From: Nissolia schottii
Lineage: Eukaryota; Streptophyta; Magnoliopsida; Fabales; Fabaceae
Length of the DNA: 64,000 nt
Assembly: GCA_003254905.1 (NCBI GenBank)
Contig: QANU01102670.1
Coordinates: 918,879-982,878, forward strand
Direction: 5' to 3'
Position numbers and translations under genes: made by a program. Under the pieces are notes generated by a model. The model was not told where the DNA came from, searched no databases, and saw only the letters and a program-made list of their open reading frames with translations. Below are positions 40,245 through 51,512 of this stretch, one piece after another; position 1 is the first letter of the stretch; each line of letters starts with the position of its first letter.

Positions 40245-40870
40245 GAGCCCTAAAGCCTCAAACTACACAAAAAAGGAAACACCCCATACCCAGCAAATAA
40301 AAATCAAACCAAAATCAACCTATTACAACGGTTCCTAACCAATACAAAAGCAGCACACAAATCTCTAGAACCTTTGAAAAAAAAAACCAAAACCAAGACG
40401 CAGACAGAGAAGCATACCTGCAACTTCACAAGAAATTAACACAGAATGCAAACACCACACTCGCCACCGACAAACACAAACAATAGTAGAGAGCCAAACA
40501 ATGGCAAAATCCCACACACGAAAGAGGAAGAGAAGAAGAAGAAGAGGCGTCAAAGAAATGATGAAACGGTTTTAAATGAACCCCTTTTACCTTTTATAAA
40601 TCATAGAGAATGCCAAAAGTTTTCCCTCCAAACCCATCATTACACCTCAAATCACACGCCCTTGGGAAAAACCAAACACCACCTTCTGATACACGTGGCA
40701 AGATGTAAGAGGATCAATTTCCCCTGGTGTCAGCGCGTCACATCACACAAGGCTCCAAGCTGCAACCATCCCCAACCTCTAGGAAAAAATATATAAAAAA
40801 ATAACCGCTGCTACGCCACTTCAACTCGAACCGCAGTGCTTCACCCCATGATCCGAGCTGGGGGGCTCCT

Positions 40871-41195
40871 GTTATGGACCTAGCCCAAAGGCCCACATAG
40901 GATCTCGAACCCACCCAGCCCACGGAAACACCCATCCTGAAATCAGCTCTTGATCTTGGAGAATAATCTGGGAGGAAGATTCGTAGGCCATAAAGAATCA
41001 CGGTTCCCACCCAGGTATTTAAACAAACCAATATACCAAGTATGGCCTAGAACCCATCTTCCCTAGACTTTACCCTCTAATCCTTCCCTTGCTAACTTGA
41101 GCGTCGGAGTCCTTGCAGGTACCGACACCGAAGTTCAGACCCACCAAGGATTTCAGAGTTTGACTTGCATCGAGGACTGCCACATTCTCGGTACA
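40871..41195 (+). repeat. 3' LTR
   Basis: The 325-bp right repeat matches the left LTR end to end except for one internal gap of about 45 bases and scattered substitutions. This degree of difference indicates an old insertion. Confidence 0.85.
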
Positions 41196-41949
41196 ATTAG
41201 CACTTCACAGATTAATATCTGTAAAATCGGTTGAGTAGCCTTTACTACCTCAATAATTTTACATACAAGGGTAAAAAATTTATTTACATTCAAAAAGTGC
41301 ATAAAAATTATATTTTTATTATAAATGAGATGTTCCTCAAATTCTAATTATTATTTGAATTTACAATACAATAAAGTTTTAGATTATTATTTAATTATAT
41401 ACAAACATATTGAGTAATATAATTGACTAAGAGAATCTTTACTGGAGAGACCAATTTTGGTCCCTCTTTTAACCCCACCCTTACTAAAAGGATATTTATA
41501 TCATTTTTGTGTTATAAAAAGATAGGGATGTAAAATACCCTCTTCTCTTCAATAGAAGAGATCAACATTGGTATTTTTATTTTTAAAAAGAAAAGACTTA
41601 AAATAATGTGTCTTTCGCCTATTGGCCACCGATAGTCCTAGTGTAGAGGGATTCATCCACAATTGGGACACGTCCCTCCTCCATCAATTGCACCCTAGTC
41701 CTTCTTTGCATGTGTCGAGAAGCTCTAATGTACTCACTGCTTAAAAAGTTATATAAATAGAATGTATTAGTTGGATGACTGAATAAAGATCTTTTGCACT
41801 TCAAAATATGCGTGAAATGATTATCTTTTATATTGTTGACAAATTTGCATAGTGCAGGTGGAGTGGGCATAGCAAATATGATAAACAAGATTGAAAGGAA
41901 GGAGTACATGGGATTCGGAAACCTTTGCACTGTCAGCGTTAGGAATTAA

Positions 41950-43184
41950 AACACGAAGATTGTCCTGTTTTGAAGTGCAGCTATGCAGGGATCTTTACTC
42001 CACTCCTCATATAACAACTTGTTTGATTACTTATATGACAAAAAGTGTGACTCACAAACAATACACTATGTCGATCTAAAGTTGGATAATCCATTTTTCA
42101 CTTAATTTACTGCCACTTTTTCTTGCATTATTGTTATTAATGTGTTACATCATTTTTACGTGGCCCGGGGAACATGGACCCTACAGATTTTGTTGTTTTG
42201 CTGTTAATCTTGAGCCATAAGCTGGTGGTGTGGCCCAAACTTTGTCCATATGCATTTTTTTTCAAACAACATTCACTCGTCAATGGTCTTAGAATAGATT
42301 GATTGATGTGAAATCGTGAAGCACCAAGAAAATTGGCAGCGCCACCAGGGGCTTCTCTTAAGTACTAAGGGAAGATCAATCCCTCTCTATCCTTCTTTTC
42401 TTGATTAAAACTTAAAAGGAGGTAGTTCGGTTATTTAAGAATTAATTACATTATTGAATTAAATTCTCTCATGTATTAATTTTTAAAATAATGAATACGA
42501 GAGTCAAACATTTTTTTTACAAATATATTAGTAGAAGACTTTTTATCCTCTGTGTGGGTTGAATTTGACTTTTTGTGTTAACGCAATACATAATCAATCA
42601 CTAAAAGTCAAATATATTTATTGATATGATTAAATTTGATTGAAAATAAACTCTACACGTGGTCGGTGTATAATAATTGGCTGCAATTATTTTTATATTA
42701 GTATTTTGTGAGAATAAACGGGTATCATTTTCCAAATCGCACTCACCAAACTTTCTAGTGTAAATAGAAATTAATATGAAAAATCATACAAATTTCTCAA
42801 AGAACATCCAAAAAAAGAAAGAATCAGAAAGTAAAAACTAAATAAATATTATTTTGTTTTTTTGGTGGGCCAAATGTTTTGAACATAGTAACTCCATAAA
42901 CATGCAAACTTCAAAGATACGCTTACGTACATGAATTTGATGCATACACTACGTACGACAAAAACTTTCCAATCCTCCACAGTATCCCCGAATAATTAAA
43001 ACGAAAATCAATAATTAGGAGATAAGAAGGAAGTGGTGGAAGTAGACTCTCCAAACCAAAGTATATATGTACGTATATGATGTATCATATATCTATATAT
43101 ATAAGATCCTCAAGAAACACAAATTAAGCATATTCATGTATATGCTATAGTTGGCATCAAATTAAAATAGTAAGATCAGATCTG
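41950..43184. other. Spacer between the two TauE copies
   Basis: About 1.2 kb of AT-rich sequence. It should contain the 3' end of copy 1 and the promoter of copy 2; TA-rich TATA-like motifs lie at 43063-43103. No other gene or repeat could be supported. Confidence 0.55.
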
Positions 43185-46100
43185 ATGAGTTGGCTTCTGA
43201 TAAATGCTTTTGTTCTTATAATTGTCTCAGCCTCTGTTACTAATTCTCAACAAAATATAGAGCAAACAACAATCTCAGCTTCCAATGAGACTAAAGGTGT
43301 TGATGGTGCTAATCACCATGATAAAGTATTTTACAAACACACTTGGCCGGTAAGATTATTAATGTTAATTCACTTCACAAAACTTTGTTATTTTCTTACT
43401 TCTTAAATTTGTTCTTACCATATATGTATGTATTTTAGGGCCATGAATGTGGATTGGTTGTTGCATGCATGTTATGTATATGAACATTGAATTGAGATAT
43501 GGTGATGTTAGAAACCCATGCAAATTCATAAGTATTTTTCTATCATACACTCACACAAACACAAAATACATAAAGAGGAAGCAGAGTATAACCCTATAGT
43601 TAGTTTATGTAAACTCTCAATAATTTCTTGATGCAAATACAAGGTAAGCCTTTTATGTATAGGGGCTTAAGTTAGCAACAAAATATTACAAAAATAGAAA
43701 ATTCATAGAAAACGTAGTTTACATGAGAAAAGCGATGATACTAGCTAACTATAAAATAAGAAGATGAATTCTCTTGTGTGAAATCTCAAATATATGCAAT
43801 TCAGTGCAATATTGTTTTTTGTTGGTGTGTATGCAGGGGATGGAATTTGGGTGGAAAATAATAGTGGGCACCATAATTGGATTCCTTGGATCAGCATTTG
43901 GGACGGTGGGAGGTGTTGGTGGTGGTGGCATATTTGTTCCCATGCTTACCCTTATTATTGGGTTTGATGCAAGGTCAGCAACAGCAATATCAAAATGTAA
44001 GAATTATTACTAGCATTAATTGTAACTCCAAATTCCTCCACCTCCTTCTCTGTTAAGAATAGCATTTGGGTTAAGTTATTACGATGAGATGCTTCAATTA
44101 AGTAACCTCATTTTGGTACCAAATATATATATTGGGGTTGGCACTTGGTAGTACTAGTTTCTTCCTTGGCCACAACTCAAAACCAAATTTTTTGGTGAGA
44201 ACAAAAAGGACCATTTTCAATGTATTTTGGAACTAAATTACTTGTTGTTTTGACCTTGCGTTTATTTTATTCCTTTGGCTTTATTTATTTTGGAAAACAT
44301 GACTGTCATATAATTTTAATGTTAAGTTAAATTAATTGACTGGATTTTTTTTTCTTTCAAAAATCATTTAATTCAAAATTTTAACATCTTAAACAGAGAT
44401 AATTAAATGATTTTTATATTTCAAAAAATATTTAATTTGGGGAAGGCTTTGGACTTATATATCGGTTTAGGGTTTACAGTATATTATATGTTTGTCAAAG
44501 TAAGTTAATTTCATGCATGTAGATGTAGTCAATACATCATTGGGGTTTCCTCACTTGTAAACACCTATAAGGATATATACTAGTGCAGGTAAGATAACTA
44601 CTGTCTCCTTCACTTGTAAACACCTATAAGTATTATTTCAATTGCAATTTAAAATCATGTAAAATGGTATAATTCAATAATAATTAATAAAGTTATTCTG
44701 ACTTCTTTGAAGCACTTATGCGTATGGATTAACTAATCATCCCGCTATTTGTACACCACAAAAATTAATATCTTTTATACATTTCACGAAGAAATAAACA
44801 TTACAGAACAAAGAAACAAACATTAGAAAAGAGAAAAACAAACAACATCAAACACATAAATGAGCAATATTAAACACATGCGTATTCGTACACACACAAT
44901 GTAGAAAAAACATTATCAAACACACGTATGCCTGTACACGCATAAATGTTCGGTGACAATGTTTGTTTTACTGTTTTGGAATGTTTATTTTTCTATTTTA
45001 TAATATTTGTTTCTCTGCGTGAGTGTACACAGATGTCAATTTTTTTGGCGTATAAATAGTAATTTTGATTAACAAATTAATGTGCTTGTTTTGTGTTTTT
45101 TTTTTTTTTGGTGGTGATGAAGGCATGATTACAGGTGGAGCAGGAGCAACTGTTTTCTACAACTTAAAGAAAAGACACCCAACCCTTGACTTGCCTGTGA
45201 TTGACTATGATCTTGCACTTCTCTTCCAACCAATGTTGATGCTTGGTATCAGTCTTGGAGTTGCTTTCAATGTCACTTTCCCTGATTGGATGCTAACTGC
45301 TTTGTTAATCATTGTTTTCCTCGGTAATTAATTGATTCCTAATTGCCTATAAGAAGTTGAACCTTTTGTCCTATATAATATGATGTAACCTTCTGTATTT
45401 GAAAATAGGCCTTTCAACTAATGCATTCTTGAAGGGTGTTGACACATGGAAGAAAGAAACCCGCATCAAGAAGGTTGCTTAATGCTTATAAACTTATATT
45501 GGCTCTTAAACTTTACCTGGTTTAATGCATTCCTGTTATAAATTACAGGAAGCTAGGCACAATTCGCAGTTAAATGGTAAGTGGTTTGATATTGTTTCTG
45601 TTATATAGCCTTCAATATCTATTATGTTATGTCATGTAGCGTTTGGTTCTTGTCCAGAGACAAAAAAGGTAGAGACAGTGAGACACTATAGACATGTCTC
45701 CCACGCTCATTTTTTCTAAAACTGCAAAAAATTAGCATAAAAATTGTTCTCGAGACACGTTTCTCGTGTCTCTATTTTTTAAAAGTACTTAAATTAATTT
45801 TAAAAAGGTCCAAAAACAATTTTAAGTTTTTAATTTTATTTTTATTTCATTCTCTAAACATGTTTATGTCCTCAATATCTCTGTCACATCTATCTCAGGA
45901 CAGAAATCAAATACTACCTTAGTTACCATAATTAATAGAAGATAGGGGTTAATTAGCAGACATGTCATGCTAATTCAGTCTAATCAGATATTGGAAGGAG
46001 TGAAGATGCTGCACATGATGATCATCCTCAAACTGGAGAATCGGTCGATGACAGTAGTAGTAACACAAATCAATCTAATAAGAAAAAAGTGGTAGCCATT

Positions 46101-48113
46101 TGCTGCTTTCATCTCCCTTAACTATTTTTTTCTTTTTCCTTTTCTCTGATGGAAATATGCCTAAATTTGTCATGCAGGTTTCGGTTTTTGAGAACATTTA
46201 CTGGAAGGAACTTGGACTTCTTTTCTCTGTCTGGACAATGATACTTGCATTGGAGATAGGAAAAGTTGGTCTCTGATGATGATGAGATATTGTTCAAATC
46301 TAATTTTGACTTTGTATTCATTTTTCTTGTATTCATTAATTGGTGATCGTTGGTTTTAAACAGAACTACACAACAAATTGCTCAGTAGTATATTGGGTGC
46401 TGAATCTACTTCAGGTAGGAACTAGTGTAGGAGAATTCATTCTCTCTAAACCAAAGTTTTGAGCTTACTCAGTCTAATCTGGCTTCATGGTTGAGTGCTG
46501 AGAACCTGAGTCTGTTTGGTTTGTATTTTCGTATCCTATTTTCATTTCTTGTACTTTCTGATTTTAAGATTTTGTGAATGAAATAGCGAAAACAGTGAAA
46601 TTTGATTTCTTGATTTCATTTCGTGTTTTTATTATTTTCTTACGAAATCCTAGATGGCTAAAAACAAGAAATGGAAACGCAAACCAAACCAACCCTAGTT
46701 ACATTTGGTTATTCCCTGATACCATGTTGATTATTTTGTTATTTTCCTTGTGTTTAAGGTCCCCATCACAGTAGGAGTGAGTTCATATGAGGCAGTGCTT
46801 CTCTACAAAGGAAAGAGAGCCATAGCATCTAAGGGAGACCAACCAACACATTGGAGAGTGCATCAGATTATTCTGTATTGCTTCTGTGGCATACTTGCTG
46901 GTATGATTGGTGGATTGCTTGGCCTTGGTGGAGGTTTCATCTTGGGGCCCCTTTTTCTTGGCCTAGGAATTCCTCCTCAGGTATCATCTCTCATCCTTAA
47001 TTTCTCTAATTTTATGCATATTAATTTGTGGACTCTGATTGTGGAATTTCACAATGTATGAAGGTGGCTAGTGCTACATCCACTTTTGCAATGACATTTT
47101 CTGCATCTATGTCAGTGGTGGAATATTACCTTCTCAAACGTTTTCCTATTCCTTATGGTAAGTATGTGGATGAGGAGTAATTTCTACCATGCTATACAAG
47201 ACTATATACATAGTCTTAATTCGTTGCGTAGTGATCAAAGTACAAAAACATTTATATTTCAACCGTATAAGTGTTAAACTTTATATTAACTAATAATGAA
47301 TGTATTTACATAATTAAAATTCATACTTAAACTGATGTATATTACGCAGAATAACATCAATTTAGTTCCTAAAGTTGGAAGTTTTCATCAGTTTCGTCCT
47401 CAAACTTTTAAAATTATCAAAATGGTCCCCAAAGTTGTCAAACATCCATCAAGTTTGTTGATGGGGTTAAGTGGCACAAAGACGAATCTAATGGACGTTT
47501 GACTACTTCAATGACAAAATTTTGATGATTTAAAAAATTTGAAGACAAAATTGATGAAAGTTGTCAACTTCAATAACCAAATTGATGATTTACACTGTAT
47601 TACCACAAATCAACTTTGATGTCTACATCACTGTCTTCAAAGTATAGAAGTTGATTGGAAAAAACAATGACCTTTCTATTAAGGTACTTTCAATAAATAA
47701 TGTTCAACACTTAACTATTGTATATATTGCAGCTCTTTACTTGGTAGCTGTGGCCACTGCTGCTGCACTTGTTGGACAACATTTGGTGACAAAGGTGATT
47801 GCCCTACTGGGGAGAGCATCTCTGATTATTTTCATCCTCGCCCTCACGGTCTTTGTCAGTGCAATATCTCTAGGCAAGTGTACATTTTTTTGAAGGCTAT
47901 TTTGCACCTTTTTTTTTCTTTTTATTTTCTAAGGGTCAAATGTCGTTTAATTTTGATGCAATTTTACACCGTAATTCAATTATGCATTGTCATGTTAATA
48001 TAATTTTCATATGTACTGCAGGTGGAGTAGGCATAGCAAACGTGATTAACAAGATTGAAAAGGAGGAGTACATGGGGTTCGGAAACCTTTGCACGCTCAG
48101 GGTCAGAAATTAA
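43185..48113 (+). CDS. Sulfite exporter TauE/SafE family membrane protein, copy 2, 469 aa
   Basis: Twelve exons: 43185-43349, 43837-43996, 45123-45323, 45409-45473, 45549-45576, 45988-46091, 46178-46264, 46364-46414, 46759-46980, 47064-47157, 47733-47873, 48022-48113; total 1410 nt. Residues 1-20 are a signal peptide or first helix ([17 protein letters not shown]). The two TauE repeats are clear: [23 protein letters not shown] plus [10 protein letters not shown] near 62-110, and [31 protein letters not shown] near 330-360. Between them is a hydrophilic loop rich in Asp/Ser/Lys (about 197-240). The C-terminus is [10 protein letters not shown]. Family knowledge: multi-spanning carriers, bacterial members of which export sulfite or sulfoacetate; plant substrates are poorly known. 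The last intron has a GC donor. This is the intact member of a tandem pair. Confidence 0.92.
45641..45918. repeat. MITE-like insert in TauE copy 2 intron 5
   Basis: This AT-rich insert opens GTTTGGTTCTTGTCCAGAGA and ends AGAAATCAAATACTACCTT. It has internal complementary AGAGACA/TGTCTCT-type blocks (TCTCGAGACACGTTTCTCG and GTGTCTC). It is non-coding. Boundaries are approximate and no target duplication was confirmed. Confidence 0.4.
46511..46695. repeat. MITE-like element in TauE copy 2 intron 8
   Basis: A 185-bp insert has terminal inverted repeats of the form TCTGTTTGGTTTG at the left and CAAACCAAACCAACC at the right. Internally it carries AAATAGCGAAAACAGTGAAA, similar in style to the element in the CTP protease intron (AAAACAGTGAAAATATGAC). 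They may belong to one family. Confidence 0.55.
47356..47586. repeat. Foldback (long inverted repeat) element in TauE copy 2 intron 10
   Basis: The left arm (ATCAATTTAGTTCCTAAAGT, TTCATCAGTTTCGTCCTCAA) is complementary over about 100 bases to the right arm (TTTGAAGACAAAATTGATGA, CAATAACCAAATTGAT), with scattered mismatches and a short centre near 47460-47490. Transcribed as part of the intron it would fold into a long imperfect hairpin. It is probably a MITE. Confidence 0.8.
47874..47875 (+). other. GC splice donor of TauE copy 2 intron 11
   Basis: Exon 11 ends TCTCTAG, then GCAAGT, the classic strong GC-AG donor. The acceptor is TACTGCAG before 48022. The join reads AISLG then GVGIAN. The only nearby GT (47878) would lead to a stop a few codons into the last exon. 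Confidence 0.85.
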
Positions 48114-49734
48114 AACATGAAGATTGTCCTGTTTTGAAGTGCAAAGCTCTTTACTTCACTCTTCACAAAACATGTTTGGTTTGTTGGAGACGTTGGTATA
48201 GTTAAGTTAGGGCTGAGATTTAGAATTTGGCTGGTTGACATGGGGAGACAATTGTAGGGAATAGCAAGTATGTCCATCTAATAATGTATCAATATCAACA
48301 CTTTAATATCACTTGCGGTATGCAATGATGCCCATTCTAATTTTCTGACTCTAGTTATTTTAGCTGATAGGATAAATATTTTATTCTCTCATGTGGTGGA
48401 GTTGTAGTCTTTTACTTTTGGTTGGACATTTTAACCCGTTGTATATAAAAAAATGATATTTAATCTGATTAATAGATCAAGTTTCATTAAAATGTGTCAA
48501 ATTTAATAGAATTTTAAAACTAAATTTATTAAATCTAACAAATAAAATTATTTTTTATTTTTAAACGCAAAACACGATATTGATTTGTCAACCAAATTCA
48601 TTCTCGTTTCTTTTCATTCCAATCCTGGCTCTAGGTTTGAGTTCGTAATATTTTGAGTTTGAGTTTGGTGGGAAAAAAATATTAATATTATAAATTTCAT
48701 CCCCATAGATCATAGTAAGTATCGGCTCCATATAATTTGAGGTAATTTAGACCAAAAATGAAAAGACATCTATAGCGAAAGAAAGTGGTAAAAAAATCAA
48801 TAAAATAATTAAAAAAAGTGATATTTGTAATTATTATTACTTCTGTCCACTAATAAGTAGTGTTTTTTTAATTTATAAATACATAGTTGACTCAATGGAT
48901 TTGAATATAATTTTATATATATATAGATACATTGAGTTAATAATGTATTTAGAAATAAAAAAATGTCCCTTATTAGTAGACAAAGGAGGGATGTTTGGTA
49001 TAATGTAATTTATTCAGATTACTGGTAATCTATTCAGATTATCGATAATCTGACTTTTAAATTACCCGTTAATTCGCATTGACTTATTTGATGTGACAGA
49101 ATTGCCGGTAATTTGGGTTATTGAGGTAATCTACATTGTCTTTGAAGTGGTAATATGAATTGTCCCTATAAGGGTGCTTATTTGAATTACTGCCTCCCTA
49201 ATAATCCTAAAACGTTTGTTTTGACCAAAATACTACCAATGCTACCAACACAAACACATATCTTCCTCTATGATCATCTCCTACTATTGTTGTCGCCACT
49301 GTCACAACCATTACTTGTCACCCACCACCACCGACTATCACCGCCATCTACCACTCATCATCGCTACTACCACCATTGCCGCCACCACCCACCAATAAAA
49401 CCATAGCCACCACCAAACCACTAACGCCACTTTTGTCACCACCATTGCCACCACCAACACAACCATCTTCACCACTTACCTACGACCAATGCCATCAAAA
49501 TCACCATTATCACCATAATCGCCACCACCAATGTTATCGTTGCCACTACCAATATCACCTTTGCCTATACCACTACCACCACTATTGCAACACACCAAAT
49601 AACAATCATAATAATTTATACTTACTATTAATAAGAGGTTTCAAAAGGTACCACCTTTTGGTCTCTCATTGTATTTAATAGTATTTTGAGTTTCAAATTT
49701 ATAATAATAATAATAATAACAGTCATGTTACACG
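48114..49734. other. Spacer with His-rich-coding low-complexity CAC/CCA tract
   Basis: The first few hundred bases follow the TauE gene. A TA-repeat lies near 48915-48927. From about 49266 to 49615 an ACCACCATT-type trinucleotide-rich tract runs; it gives open but meaningless His/Pro-rich frames. A segment at 48990-49200 opens GGGATGTTTGGTATAATGTAATTTA and contains repeated GTAATCT/AGATTAC words, and may be an old transposon end. Confidence 0.5.
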
Positions 49735-50351
49735 TACACCAAATATTATACACCATACATACACTCCGTATTAAATACGTTTGGACCCACTACGAATACT
49801 CACTCACGCACGGATCCCCACTCCGCACTTAAACGCGCGTGCACACGCGATTCGCGTTTCTCAGTTTTCATTTGCATGCACAAACTTTATAAGCATCTGT
49901 GCACAAACATTATTCGCTTATGCACACAAACTTTTACATGGACCATACATCCCATAATTCATTAGACTCTTTGATGCACAAACTTTATGAGTATTTGTGC
50001 ACAAACTTTATGTAGTAGAATGCACAAACATTACTCGTTTATGTTCACAAACCTTTACATGAACCATTAATTCCATAATTCATTAGACTCTTTGGTGCAC
50101 AAACTTTATAAGCATCTGTGCACAAACTTTATGTGGTATAATGCACAAACGTTACTCGCTTATGTTCACAAACCTTTACATGGACCATAAATTCCATAAT
50201 TCATTAGACTCTTTGATGTACAAACTTTATAAGCATCTGTGCACAAACTTCATGTGGTATAATGCACAAACGTTACTCGCTTATGTTCGCAAACCTTTAC
50301 ATGGACCATACATTCCAGAATTTATTTGACTCTTTGAGCAAATTTTATAAG

Positions 50352-50435
50352 CATGTTGTGTCTTTATCCCTTGAGCGGCTTTGGTAATTAGTTATTTAAC
50401 GAGATTTCCATAAGGGAAAAATTCGGGATGTTACA
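50352..50435. repeat. Foreign insert inside the fourth tandem unit
   Basis: About 84 bases from TGTTGTGTCTTTATCCC to AATTCGGGATGTTACAG interrupt the array unit. The TG...CA-like ends and the GGGATGTTACA ending resemble an LTR end. I cannot tell whether it is a solo fragment or a gene-conversion scar. Confidence 0.45.
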
Positions 50436-50854
50436 GTATAATGTACAAACATTACACGCTTATGTTCATAAACTTTTACATGGACCATACATTCCAGAAT
50501 TTATTGGACTCTTTGATGCACAAACTTTATAAGCATTTGTGCACAAAACTGTATGTGGTATAAGACACAAACGTTACTTGCTTATGTTCACTAATCTTTA
50601 CATAGACCATACATTTTATAATTTATTAGACTTTTTGATGCACAAACTTTATAAGCAACTGTGCACAAACTTTATGTGGTATAATGCACAAACATTACGC
50701 GTTTATGTTCATAGGTATGACATTTCACAAGTAATTGTCCACTCAAGCATCTATAACAAGTAAACCAACATTGTTAAAGGTAGATCTCATCGATTTTAAA
50801 AGAAAACCAACCTTTTATCATCTTAATTCCATTTTAATCAACTTTCACATGATA

Positions 50855-51000
50855 AGAGGATGAAGATGAGGAGGATGATGATGCTAAGAGGATGAGAGAA
50901 TTGACGAGGATGGCTGGATGGAAGGATGACGAGGATAAAGATAATAGAACGAGGATGAGAGGATGAAGAGTATGGCAATAAGGGAAAACGATGACAGGAA
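50855..51000. repeat. GGATGA-type minisatellite
   Basis: This purine-rich stretch is built from GAGGATGA-like words (AGAGGATGAAGATGAGGAG, GAGGATGGCTGGATGGAAGG, AGAGGATGAAGAG). It is irregular, without a fixed period, and non-coding in context. Confidence 0.7.
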
Positions 51001-51369
51001 TGAGTTCAGGATTGTGGCGTGTTGTTCATAATTTTAGAAATTGTATGCTATACGTATAATGATCATTAATTACGTATAATTGGAAGGTGTATGCATGAGT
51101 GTATGCAATTTATGTGTATACAAAGCATTTTTTAATAAATATTTATGTTCACCCACTACACTTTTATCCACTTGACGATTATCATTTTTTTTTCTTCATT
51201 ATGACTATACTCACTACATTTTGACAGTCATCATTTTAATATTTGATAGACACAAAGGAACACTACTACTGCTAATAATAATTATTAAAATAATATAACA
51301 TTACTATCAATTTAAGAGATAATGTACCAAACCCTATCTAAATAAATTTGAAGCGTGTAAAAAGAAAAT

Positions 51370-51407
51370 CCTGAATTTTGGGAATGATTGTTATCCTGAA
51401 GTATTTT

Positions 51408-51446
<39 letters not shown>

Positions 51447-51459
51447 NNNNNNNNNNNNN

Positions 51460-51512
<53 letters not shown>

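Larger units (their letters stand above)
35047..41195 (+). mobile_element. Decayed Gypsy-type LTR retrotransposon, apparently lacking pol, with nested insertion
   Basis: Two direct LTRs bound it: 35047-35416 (370 bp) and 40871-41195 (325 bp). Both open TGTTATGGACCTAG and close CATTCTCGGTACA. The right LTR lacks about 45 bases present in the left, and the rest differs by roughly a tenth. A primer-binding-site-like TGGCGCCGTCTGTGGGG follows the left LTR, and a purine-rich GAGCTGGGGGGCTCC precedes the right one. Inside are a gag remnant on the plus strand and a broken reading frame on the minus strand; I could see no protease, reverse transcriptase, RNase H or integrase. The five bases on each side (GTAAG and ATTAG) are not an exact duplication. 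It lies in the last intron of TauE copy 1. The extra antisense frame suggests the Tat lineage of Gypsy elements. Confidence 0.85.
30707..41949 (+). pseudogene. TauE/SafE-family (sulfite exporter-like) gene copy 1, broken
   Basis: Exons align one to one with the intact copy at 43185: 30707-30883, 31087-31241, 32637-32830, 33048-33109, 33218-33235, 33491-33582 or so, 33661-33747, 33861-33911, 34261-34485, 34587-34680, 34839-34979 and 41858-41949. Lesions: the N-terminus lacks the signal peptide and is unrelated to copy 2 before VSAS; exon 2 starts one base short, giving an immediate TGA, and is frameshifted again near its end (TTGATGCATGCAAGG); exon 3 lacks seven bases near its end; exon 5 is ten bases shorter and shifts the frame. 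Exons 7-11 remain open ([33 protein letters not shown]). Splice sites are mostly kept. The last intron (donor GCATGT) holds a 6.1-kb retroelement. A truncated product from the 3' half is possible but unproven. Confidence 0.85.
49735..51130. repeat. Repeat element with internal ~121-bp tandem array
   Basis: The unit begins GCACAAACTTTATAAGCATC and contains AATGCACAAACGTTACTCGC, TTTACATGGACCATA and CATTAGACTCTTTGAT. Unit starts fall at about 49878, 49977, 50097, 50218, 50338, 50518 and 50640, a spacing of 120-121 bp, except a shorter first unit and an interrupted fourth. The 5' flank holds ACGCGCGTGCACACGCGATTC. The same flank and unit recur at the window's right end (63690-64000) in the same orientation. 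No open frame of note. It is probably a non-autonomous mobile family; class unknown. Confidence 0.75.

Noticed and set aside
49155..49678. His/Pro-rich frames
   Set aside because: They arise from the CCA/CAC low-complexity tract in several frames at once.
49878..50720. A CRISPR-like array
   Set aside because: The whole ~121-bp unit is repeated without distinct unique spacers, and the context is a plant nuclear genome.
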